Positions 19,802 through 28,285 of a DNA stretch of 64,000 nucleotides are shown in pieces. The stretch's first letter is position 1. The number at the start of each line of letters is the position of its first letter. Source of the stretch: Ascoidea asiatica (Eukaryota; Ascomycota; Saccharomycetes; Ascoideales; Ascoideaceae). The DNA lies in NCBI GenBank assembly GCA_001600695.1, contig BCKQ01000004.1, positions 868,001 through 932,000 on the forward strand, read 5' to 3'. The notes under the pieces were generated by a model. It saw only the letters and a list, made by a program, of their open reading frames with translations. It did not search any database and was not told the DNA's origin. The position numbers and the translations under genes were made by a program.

Positions 19802-20842
19802 TTACTTCTTGTAATGAATAGATCTGAAGAAGTCCATGCATTCTGAGAATACAACGAGCAAAACACCTCCACCAGGGCCAAGTCTTAGTACTTTTGGTAA
19901 GAATCCTTTATAAAGAGCAAAAAAACCTTCTTCTTTATAAATTAATTTCAAAGAAGGAATTGTCCAATTATATTTAGGTATAATTCCAGGAATTTTAACA
20001 GTATTTTGAATTCTTGATTTAACAACATCAAAAGATGTATTTAATAAAGTACCAAAAATTCCACCAATTGTACCTGATATTAAATCATTAATTGTTTTTT
20101 CTTTTGAATTTTTTGGTATTGGTAAAATTGTTTTAATTTGATAAATTGTACCAAAATATCCTGAATTCCAAAATATATGTCTATATAATGTACTTTCTAA
20201 TCCATTATATAATGATAAAATTCCTTCATTTTTTATAATTTTTTTAAAACAATCAATCATACCATTATATTTTGAAAAATTTTTAGAATCTTGTAATCTA
20301 ATTTTAATTAATTCAAAAGGTACAACAATAAAAGCTTCAGTTGCACCTGCACTTGCACCAGTTAAAATTGATAAATTTTGATTCATTTCTTTCATTTTAA
20401 AATTTTTTTTATAAAAAATTCCCCAAGAATCATTTGCAGCAAATTTTGTTGCTCTTTTTGGTGCCTCCATTAAAATTGGTGCTGAAATTCCTCTATATAA
20501 TTTACTTGGACCTTCATTTTTAATTATTTTTTTAAAACAATCAAAAATTCCATTATAATAAGTTTTTGAATTAATTAATTTTTCAGAAACTGAAGTTGAA
20601 GTTTTTTGTAATTGAATTCTGGTTTTAACTACATCCAATGGATACATCAATATTATTTCTGAAACTCCTGCAATAGCACCAGAAGTAAATTGATAAATAA
20701 AAGGTAGCGCTTAATATGTCTTACTATTAGTATTCTCGTTTCTCTTATCTTGTCTTTTCTTGTCTTCTCTTGTCTTCTCTTGTCTTATTGTATCTCTGTT
20801 TTCTTATCATCTATCTCACTTACGTCTTGTATCATTGCTCAT
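19802..20842 (-). CDS. ODC2: Mitochondrial 2-oxodicarboxylate carrier, copy 2 (spliced; frameshift near the start)
   Basis: Proposed structure on the minus strand: exon 1 20842-20824, intron 20823-20711 (113 nt, donor GTAAGT, branch TACTAAT, acceptor TTAAG), exon 2 20710-19802. Exon 1 reads MSNDTR plus one base. Joined to exon 2 it gives the family start NDTRPLPF, but a run of five T on the coding strand (20699-20703), where four are needed, then throws the frame off before IYQFTSGAIAGVSEI. From there the carrier is intact: MYPLDVVKTR, VPFELIKIR, TSFDVVKSR, ILMEAPKRATKFAAND, LGPGGGVLLVVFSECMDFFRS. A second ATG at 20836 (MIQD, overlapping frame) would join in frame with exon 2 and give MIQDRYLFIYQF. 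So either the run is a sequencing error, the gene is mildly broken, or translation begins at the second ATG. Confidence 0.8.
20711..20823 (-). other. ODC2 spliceosomal intron
   Basis: Donor GTAAGT (20823-20818), branch TACTAAT near 20737-20731, acceptor TTAAG ending at 20711. The interior is a tandem AAGACAAGAG-type repeat (about 20747-20785). The tandem paralogue has no intron at this site. Confidence 0.8.
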
Positions 20843-21173
20843 CTTGTCTTACAATTCTTCTATTTCAGTGTTATATCAAGTTATAATTCTGGTTCTATTA
20901 GAAATATATCAACCTTCTACAAAACCACCTTCAGAGCATCAAAAACCTGGTTAAATCCTCCTGGTTTTATATTCTTCTCCTCCTCTTTTTCTATATCTCC
21001 AGCCCATTCCTAAATTCTGCTCTCCACTGCCACCCGTAGCCACTCGCCGCCACTCGCCGCCACAATCCGGCCTTGCTGCGGCTTGTTACGGGTTTATTTT
21101 CCCCAGCCATACGCGGCTGATACTCAGTGTGACTGTAAACCATAGTCAGTTTAATCATCTAATATAATATTAA
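20843..21173. other. ODC2 upstream region with GC-rich patch
   Basis: It lies between the ODC2 start and the POF1 stop. 21030-21125 is GC-rich and includes tandem CACTCGCCGC units (about 21042-21062) and CGGCCTTGCTGCGGCTTG. CCGCC-type words could be activator or repressor sites for ODC2. No gene seen. Confidence 0.45.
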
Positions 21174-22043
21174 TCATTTATATATCTTATTTTTAATAAT
21201 ATAATCTTTAATTGGTTCAATAATAATTTCATTAATATTATCCATTTCATTCAATTTAAATTTATCTCGAATCAAACTTGAAGATATTTTACTTATTTTC
21301 TCATTTTCATTCTCAATTATTTTAATATTACTTGAATTTAAATTTAAATTTAATTTGAAGTCATTATTTCTAATAGGTTTATTAATATCTTTAATATCAT
21401 AATCATAATTTAATCTTTTCAAAGTTAATAATTCACAATTATTTAAAAATATATTAAATCTTTTATTTAATAAATTTTTTCCATTATAATTGTTATTATA
21501 ATATTTTAAATCAAATATTCTAATTAATGTATCAAAACCAATTAAGAAATAAAATTTATAATTTTTAAATAAATTTGAATTTAAAATTGTTTCAAATTTA
21601 TTTAAAAATATAGAATCTTTAATTAATCCAATATTTATTTCTTTAATTTTATAATTATTATTATTTTCATTAATATAATCTGTAAATAATTTTATCATTT
21701 CTAATCTATTTGAATAATTATTAATTAAAAATTCATCTTTTTTTAAATCATAATTTTTATTTTTATCTGCATTATTAATAGAAAATAATAATAATAATTT
21801 ATTTGAAATATTTCCATTTTCATTCTTATTCTCATTCTTATTCTCATTCTTATTCTCATTCTTTATTAAATTTATTGATTTTTTTATCATTTCATAATGT
21901 CCAAAATGTGGTGGATTAAATGATGAATCCAATATAAATAAATTTCCATAATTTCCATAATTTTCAAAATTTTCACCAACTTTATAAATTATTTCAAATT
22001 TACTTTTTGATATTATAAATTCTCTTAATTTATTTTTAAACAT
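21174..22043 (-). CDS. POF1: Pof1-like nicotinamide-nucleotide adenylyltransferase family protein
   Basis: 289 codons, near the 258 of yeast Pof1. The nucleotidyltransferase motif is DSSFNPPHFGHYEMI (HxGH, about residues 36-50), followed by LLLLFSINNADK and NRLEMIKLFTDYI, which track Pof1. FLIGFDTLIRIFDLKYY is the second conserved block, and ISSSLIRDKF near residue 255 is the C-terminal ISSTxxR-type motif contacting the nucleotide phosphate. Yeast Pof1 has been linked to filamentation and protein quality control and binds or hydrolyses ATP; NMN adenylyltransferase activity is inferred from the family. A tandem NKNENKNEN tract (about 72-86) comes from a TTCTCATTCTTA repeat. Confidence 0.88.
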   Translation of the reverse strand: MFKNKLREFIISKSKFEIIYKVGENFENYGNYGNLFILDSSFNPPHFGHYEMIKKSINLIKNENKNENKNENKNENGNISNKLLLLFSINNADKNKNYDLKKDEFLINNYSNRLEMIKLFTDYINENNNNYKIKEINIGLIKDSIFLNKFETILNSNLFKNYKFYFLIGFDTLIRIFDLKYYNNNYNGKNLLNKRFNIFLNNCELLTLKRLNYDYDIKDINKPIRNNDFKLNLNLNSSNIKIIENENEKISKISSSLIRDKFKLNEMDNINEIIIEPIKDYIIKNKIYK

Positions 22044-22184
22044 TTCACTTTTCTTTTATATTCAATCAATATTTTATCAATATTATAATAATTAAAACAA
22101 CTTTATTTTCATTTTTTAAAGAATTATAATAAACATATTATAATATTACAATGTTTTTTATATTTAAAATTTAATATTTTAATC

Positions 22185-22486
22185 ACATGTCCGGGATTCT
22201 CGGATGCTATCTCGTAAAGCAACTCGAGCATTCAAGTTCGCACTGACATGCATGAAGGATAACCTTAATTAACCTTAAGTTTCTTATTTTTTGTTTTTAT
22301 TTTTCTATATTTGATTGCTATGTTTCATTATTTAATTGCTAATTTTTATAGCAATTTAAATATTTGAAATTGAATATTTATTATATGAAAAAATTTATAT
22401 AAAAAAAGTATTTTCACTTAAAATTTTTTAATTATTTTTTTTTATTTAAAATATAAATTTATTTATCATTAATAAATAACTTCAAA
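22185..22486 (+). repeat. Shared upstream block of the dispersed family, copy A
   Basis: The block from TCCGGGATTCT (about 22191) through TCTCGTAAAG, GACATGCATGAAGGATAACC and the 18-mer AACCTTAATTAACCTTAA (22261-22278) recurs, inverted, at about 32250-32437 and in part at about 41190-41335. After it comes TTTGATTGCTA and GCTAATTTTTATAGCAATTTAA, also shared with copy B. It sits directly upstream of the decayed gene, so it is presumably its promoter or 5' region. Confidence 0.75.
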
Positions 22487-23591
22487 ATGTCTACTGATAC
22501 ACTTGTGGTTATTGATAATAAAACTTCAAATTCAAATTCAAATTCAAATAAAACAGGATTTACATATGATATTGATTTAAAAACTGTTCAATGAAAAAAC
22601 TCAAAATGCTTATAAATTATAAAATAATGCTTTACATCCAAATCGTACTTTGAATGATTTAAAAAATTTTAAAAATAGTTTAGAATCCAATGATAAATGT
22701 TATTTTTTTACACCAATATTTTATAAAAATTAACAAAATAAATTTATTGATTTTCTTAGTTTATTAAATTCTATAATTGAATTTGGTGAAAATTCTTCAA
22801 ATTCATATGTATTTAAAATTTATATTCATTCAATTTTAAAAAGTTTTTATTTAAACATAACAAATTTTTATAATAATTTATTAGAATATATTCTTTCAAT
22901 AATGGAAGGAAGAGCTAATATTTCAAATATAGATCAGGATTTACAACAAATTTTTTCTAATTTTTTTTCTACAAATTCATTCCATATAAATTCTGAAATT
23001 TTTCAAGATTTCTATTGTTCCAAATTAAGTTCTTCCTTTAAAGAATTATATCCCAATTTAGATAAATACTCAAAAAAAACTTTCATGAATACTTTAGGTA
23101 TAATATTTGCACTTGGTAATAATTTACCTAATATGTTTGGATGTGATTATTTAATAAAGCTTCAATTTAGTTTTCAAAATTTATTTGATAACATCAATCT
23201 TTTAAAAATTGGTAATACAAAATTTTCAAATATAGTTGAATCAATAAAAAAAACTGAAATGACAATTAAAGAATTAAAAGAAAATAAAAATGATGTGAAA
23301 TACTACTATTACAATTATCATAATTCAAAATATTTAGGTATGATTGCCATTTCAATAAGTAGATTTAGTTCAAACGTTCAATTAACTTCGGCTTCAAAGT
23401 TCGATTATAAAAAGGAATGTTTCTATTTTTTTCCTTATAACAAAGTTAATAAAATAAAAGATTTGGAGAGTATACTTCGAAAATATGTTCCAGTTCCTTA
23501 TAAAAGGTCAGATTACACAGAATTACGTATTTACGATAAAGAATATTTTCCAATCAATGCTGCTACATTTTTCCGTTATCAAGATTGTTAA
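22487..23591 (+). pseudogene. Decayed gene of unrecognised dispersed family, copy A
   Basis: An ATG at 22487 opens 35 codons (MSTDTLVVIDNKT..., with an SNSNSN repeat) and stops at TGA 22592. Shifting one base at about 22590 reveals a colinear frame broken by only two TAA codons, 22620 and 22731, and then open through an internal ATG at 22902 to the stop at 23591. The intact ancestor would be about 368 residues. The last 230 residues match the minus-strand copy at 31360-32064 (QDLQQIFS-FFSTNSF, KTFMNTLG-IFA-GNNL, KYLGMIAIS-SRF, ILRKYVPVPYKRSDYT). The first TAA is TTA in copy B, showing it is a lesion and not a start boundary. I recognise no known domain; no signal peptide or membrane span is evident. 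Confidence 0.75.
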
Positions 23592-24068
23592 ACCTGTTTT
23601 TAGCTAAAAACTATTTAAAATCATTTTTTTTTATTTGAAATACTTTATACATATTATATAATATGGTTGTTAATTAGGTTAAAGTTAATAAATACCATTT
23701 GATTTGTAACTACCCTTCCGTACACTAAGTAAGACCCTTGTAAAAGCAAAAATGCTATTTCGAGGTTTCCGGCAATGTAGCACGTGCTGTTGCTGTTCTT
23801 GCGCGAAAAACAGGAAATTAAAAAATGCATTTTCGTTATTTTCGTTATTTTCGTGATTTTCGTGATTTTCAAGCCTGCGACGCGTAAAAAGAAAATTGTA
23901 AACGATTTCCTTAATATTTTAATGTCTTTTAATTTATATTTTGATTCAATCTCTAATTGATATTGATATTATAATTATCATATTTGTTTTCAATTCTTAC
24001 TTTTCTTTACAATTGATTCATTCGTTGCTTAATATCATTATTTTTATCTTGCATTTCACATTCTCATA
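23592..24068 (+). promoter_or_regulatory. MSH6 promoter with MCB and SCB-like sites
   Basis: An ACGCGT MluI cell-cycle box lies at 23880-23885, 184 bp before the MSH6 ATG. An SCB-like CGCGAAA is at 23802-23808 and an AGCACGTGCT palindrome at 23780-23789. MCB sites bound by MBF drive G1/S expression of DNA replication and repair genes in yeasts, MSH6 included, so this fits. A tandem TTTTCGTGA/TTTTCGTTA repeat fills 23830-23870. Confidence 0.65.
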
Positions 24069-27000
24069 ATGACTGTCTTGACACCTAAGCGTCGAGGTAA
24101 TACCAAATTGAATTCTTCAACTACAAAGAGAAGTATAACTCCAGTATCAAAGAAAAATACTCCAGCATCCAAAAAGAAACAAGCTGATATTTTCAGTTTT
24201 TTCTCAAAAGTTCCCTCTAATACTAAATCTCCTCTATCAAATAATACTGATAGTAACATAAAAAGAGACAAAGAGCAGAAAAAAAAAGTAGTTAAAAATC
24301 ATATAGTACTAAATGAAGAAGATGAGGAAGATAATAATGAAGAAGACGAAGAAGATGATATTGTTCTCTCCTCAAGAACAATTGAGAAATCTCCTTCTAA
24401 GAATAAATCCGTTAAATCAATTTTGAAGAAAACAAAGAATTCTAATTTGAATTCAAATAGTCCTTCCAAAACAAAAATATCTTTTAGCAATAAAGAAAAT
24501 TTTGAACCTTCAAACTTTAATACCAGTGATATTCAAAGTTCCATGAATCTTGATATTGATTCAGATAAAGAATTGAGTACTTTTAATAATCCAACTCCTG
24601 ATACTTCTATATGTTTACCAAAATACAAAGATTCTCAAATTAAATCAAATAACCATTCAAAAGATTATTCAATCAATCACTCAAATAATAATGAAAATGA
24701 TGATATTCTGTTATCTAGTCCTTCTAGAAGATTACGAAGAAAAATAAATTATTTTGAACTTAGTGATAATGATGATGATTCTAATATACTCAATTCCTCA
24801 AATAAAGGAAGAAAAAGAAGAAAGATTAAAGATTCTGATTCAGAAGAAGATTTTATTCCTGATCCTATGGATTCCGATGATGGATTAGAACAAGAACTTC
24901 TGCTTAAAAATATTGAATTGGAATTGAATGATGATAATCAAGAGATAGAAAATCTAGATGATATAGATGAGGATGAAGTATTATCAAGCAAAAAAAATTC
25001 AAAGTCAAAGAAAACTGGAACTTCTAGATCAAGTGCATTTTCTGAAAGATTTAAAGCTTCTGAAAATAATAATAATAATAATACACTTAAATTAAAACTG
25101 GAAAAAAAATCTCAGTTATTAAAAAATAAATGTAAAATATCTCCTCTAAAAGGAAGTCCTAAAAAGTCATTTCAAAAAAATAATGAAGAAAGATATAAAT
25201 GGTTAATTAATATTCGAGATGCTGAAAAAAGAGGTATTACAGATCCAGATTATGATCCAAGAACTCTTTTTATTCCTTCTTCTGCTTGGTCATCATTTAC
25301 TGCTTTTGAAAAACAATATTGGACTATAAAATCAAAAATGTATGATTGTATAGTTTTCTTTAAAAAGGGAAAATTTTTTGAATTGTATGAAAAAGATGCA
25401 CTTCTTGCTCATAATTTATTTGATTTAAAATTGGCTGGAAATGGAAGAGCAAATATGCAATTAGCTGGTGTACCTGAAATGTCTTTTGATTATTGGGCTG
25501 GAGAATTTATAAGTAAAGGTTATAAAGTAGCTAAAGTTGATCAAGTCGAAAGTATGTTAGCCAAAGAAATTCGTGAGAGTTCTAAACAGAAAAAAGAAGA
25601 AAAAGTTATAAGAAGAGAACTTAGTTGTGTATTAACTGGTGGAACATTAACTGAAGAAAGTATGATTAAAAATGATATGGCAACTTATTGTCTTGCAATA
25701 AAACAACAAGAAGAATTAGATGGTAGTAATATATTTGGAATATCTTTTGCAGATACTTCTACTGGAATAATAAAACTATTAGAATTTACTGATGATGCCG
25801 AATGTACCAGTTTAGAGACTTTAATAAATCAAATAAAGCCGAAAGAAGTTATTGTATCTAAAGGGAATTTAACTTCTTTAGCAACAAGAATAGTGAAATT
25901 CAATTGTTCCCCAAATAGTCTTTGGAATTCTATCAAAGATGAAGTTGAATTTTGGGATTCTGATAAAACTTTAGAAGAACTCTCTCAAAGTAATTACTTT
26001 CACGATAAAAATATAAATGAGAAAAAAAATTGGCCTTCCGTTTTAATTGAGTATTCAGAAAATAAACCTCTTGGATTTTCTGCTTTTGGAGCTCTTCTAT
26101 GGTATTTAAGATCTTTAAAACTTGATGAGAATATTTTATCAATAAGAAATATTTCAAAATATAATATTTATGATAATGCAAACTCAAGTTTAATTCTTGA
26201 TGGGCAAACCCTACAAAATTTAGAAATTTTTAGAAATTCTTTTGATGGAACTGATAAAGGTTCATTATTCAAGTTTATAAATAGGGCAATGACTGCTTTT
26301 GGTAAAAGAAAGTTATCGAATTGGGTTTGTCATCCACTATTTAACATCAAAGATATTAATGAAAGATTAGATTCTGTTGAATCTTTACTTGATGATGGAA
26401 ATTTGCGTTCAACAATCACCGAAAATCTTCGAGTTTTACCTGATCTTGAAAGAATGCTTTCAAGAATTCATTCAGGAAGTCTTTCAATAAAAGATTTTGT
26501 GAAAGTTGTCGAAGGTTTTGAATGTATTTCTAGACTCATTAAATCAATTATTGATGGTTATGAATCTTTCGATAAATTACATGGTTTATTATCAAAGATT
26601 TTTTCTCAAATTCCTTCAAATTTACAAAATCATATTGAAAATTGGAGTGACGCTTTTGATAGACTTGAAGCTAAAGAAAATGGTAAGCTTATTCCTGAAA
26701 AAGGTGTAGAACCAGAATTCGATGAATCTATTGAAGCGATGAAAAATCTTGAAGGTGAATTAAATAGGTTATTGAGGAATTACAAAAAAACTTTCAAATG
26801 TCAAGAATTGTGTTTTAAAGATTCTGGAAAAGAAATATTCTTAATTGAGGTACCTACTAAATATGTTAAAAGAATTCCTGATAATTGGACTCAAATGGGC
26901 TCAACAGCTAAAGTGAAAAGATATTGGTCTCCTGAAGTTCGTGATGTAGTTAAAGAATTATTAAAAGTTAGAGAACTTCACAAAGATATTATATCTAATC

Positions 27001-28052
27001 TTAAAACCAAATTATATGCTAAGTTTGATACTGATTATGAACTTTGGTTGAGAACTGTAAACTGTATGTCTGATCTTGATTGTCTTTTATCATTAGCTGC
27101 AACTTCGGAATCATTAGGAGAACCTGCATGTCGACCAATTTTTGTTACTGATTCTGAACATGGAAGTTTGAAATTTAATGATCTCAGACATCCATGTTTT
27201 ATGGGAGGAGGTGCTTCAGGATCTGATGAATTTATTCCAAACGATATAATTTTAGGAGGTGATGAATCAAAACTTGGTCTTTTAACAGGTGCCAATGCTG
27301 CTGGAAAATCTACAATTTTAAGAATGACTTGTGTAGCTGTTATTCTTGCTCAATTAGGTTGTTGGGTTCCTGCATCTTTTGCAAAATTAACTCCAATAGA
27401 TAGAATAATGACTAGACTTGGTGCCAATGATAATATAATGCAAGGAAAATCAACATTTTTTGTTGAGCTTTCAGAAACCAAAAAAATGCTTGAGTTTGCA
27501 ACACCTAGATCATTACTTGTTTTAGATGAATTAGGAAGAGGAGGTTCATCTTCTGATGGATATGCAATTGCAGAATCTATTCTTTATCATATTTGTACCC
27601 ATGTTCAGTCTTTGGGTTTTTTTGCTACTCATTATGGTTCTTTAGGTCTTGCATTTAAAAATCATCCACAAATAAAACCATTAAGAATGAAAATTCTAGT
27701 AGATAAAGAATCAAGAAATATTACATTTTTATATAAACTTGAGGATGGTGCTGCAGAAGGATCATTTGGAATGCATGTTGCTTCAATGTGTGGGATTGAT
27801 GATAATATAATAAAGAATGCAGAGGTTGCAGCTAAAAATCTTGAACATACATCTAGAATCAAGAAATCGAATGAACTAGCTAAACTTTCAGAAAGTGGAA
27901 TTCCACTTGGATTACAATCAGATTTTTCTTGGCTTATTAAAGGAAGTTTTGATAATAAAATAGGTGATATTGGACAAGATGTATCTGTTTATAATGATTC
28001 AGTTAAAAATTGTGTTATAAAAAATATAATGTCAATGATAGATGGGTTATAG
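24069..28052 (+). CDS. MSH6: DNA mismatch repair protein Msh6
   Basis: 1327 codons. QADIFSFF at residues 38-45 is a PCNA-interacting (PIP) box, diagnostic of Msh6 versus Msh2. A long acidic/basic disordered region follows to about 370. The mismatch-binding domain has YDCIVFFKKGKFFELYEKDA, containing the Phe-x-Glu that intercalates at mispairs. The ATPase has Walker A TGANAAGKS (about 1074-1082), then LGANDNIMQGKSTFFVEL, Walker B LLVLDELGRGGSSSDG and the H-loop FFATHYGSL. With Msh2 it forms MutS-alpha, which recognises base mismatches and small loops in the nucleus. Single exon. The MCB upstream suggests S-phase expression. Confidence 0.98.
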   Translation: MTVLTPKRRGNTKLNSSTTKRSITPVSKKNTPASKKKQADIFSFFSKVPSNTKSPLSNNTDSNIKRDKEQKKKVVKNHIVLNEEDEEDNNEEDEEDDIVLSSRTIEKSPSKNKSVKSILKKTKNSNLNSNSPSKTKISFSNKENFEPSNFNTSDIQSSMNLDIDSDKELSTFNNPTPDTSICLPKYKDSQIKSNNHSKDYSINHSNNNENDDILLSSPSRRLRRKINYFELSDNDDDSNILNSSNKGRKRRKIKDSDSEEDFIPDPMDSDDGLEQELLLKNIELELNDDNQEIENLDDIDEDEVLSSKKNSKSKKTGTSRSSAFSERFKASENNNNNNTLKLKLEKKSQLLKNKCKISPLKGSPKKSFQKNNEERYKWLINIRDAEKRGITDPDYDPRTLFIPSSAWSSFTAFEKQYWTIKSKMYDCIVFFKKGKFFELYEKDALLAHNLFDLKLAGNGRANMQLAGVPEMSFDYWAGEFISKGYKVAKVDQVESMLAKEIRESSKQKKEEKVIRRELSCVLTGGTLTEESMIKNDMATYCLAIKQQEELDGSNIFGISFADTSTGIIKLLEFTDDAECTSLETLINQIKPKEVIVSKGNLTSLATRIVKFNCSPNSLWNSIKDEVEFWDSDKTLEELSQSNYFHDKNINEKKNWPSVLIEYSENKPLGFSAFGALLWYLRSLKLDENILSIRNISKYNIYDNANSSLILDGQTLQNLEIFRNSFDGTDKGSLFKFINRAMTAFGKRKLSNWVCHPLFNIKDINERLDSVESLLDDGNLRSTITENLRVLPDLERMLSRIHSGSLSIKDFVKVVEGFECISRLIKSIIDGYESFDKLHGLLSKIFSQIPSNLQNHIENWSDAFDRLEAKENGKLIPEKGVEPEFDESIEAMKNLEGELNRLLRNYKKTFKCQELCFKDSGKEIFLIEVPTKYVKRIPDNWTQMGSTAKVKRYWSPEVRDVVKELLKVRELHKDIISNLKTKLYAKFDTDYELWLRTVNCMSDLDCLLSLAATSESLGEPACRPIFVTDSEHGSLKFNDLRHPCFMGGGASGSDEFIPNDIILGGDESKLGLLTGANAAGKSTILRMTCVAVILAQLGCWVPASFAKLTPIDRIMTRLGANDNIMQGKSTFFVELSETKKMLEFATPRSLLVLDELGRGGSSSDGYAIAESILYHICTHVQSLGFFATHYGSLGLAFKNHPQIKPLRMKILVDKESRNITFLYKLEDGAAEGSFGMHVASMCGIDDNIIKNAEVAAKNLEHTSRIKKSNELAKLSESGIPLGLQSDFSWLIKGSFDNKIGDIGQDVSVYNDSVKNCVIKNIMSMIDGL

Positions 28053-28285
28053 AGTTATAATTATTTAATTTGATCTGATGACAAGTATTCAATTCTTTTT
28101 TTTTCTAACGATTTTTCCTAACGATTTTTTCTTTTATCTTCTTTCAGAGTGGTGATTACAAATTTTTTTACTTCATAATAATATAAGTCTTTTTATTTAT
28201 TCTATATATATAGTACAGCAAAGTTTTTCTTGAAAGTATAATTTAAAACTTAAATTTAGCTTAACTTTATTAGCTATTATTTGGA
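28053..28285. other. Intergenic spacer between convergent MSH6 and demethylase genes
   Basis: AT-rich with T-runs near 28097-28135 (a repeated TCTAACGATTTT/CCTAACGATTTT unit). No gene seen. Confidence 0.5.
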
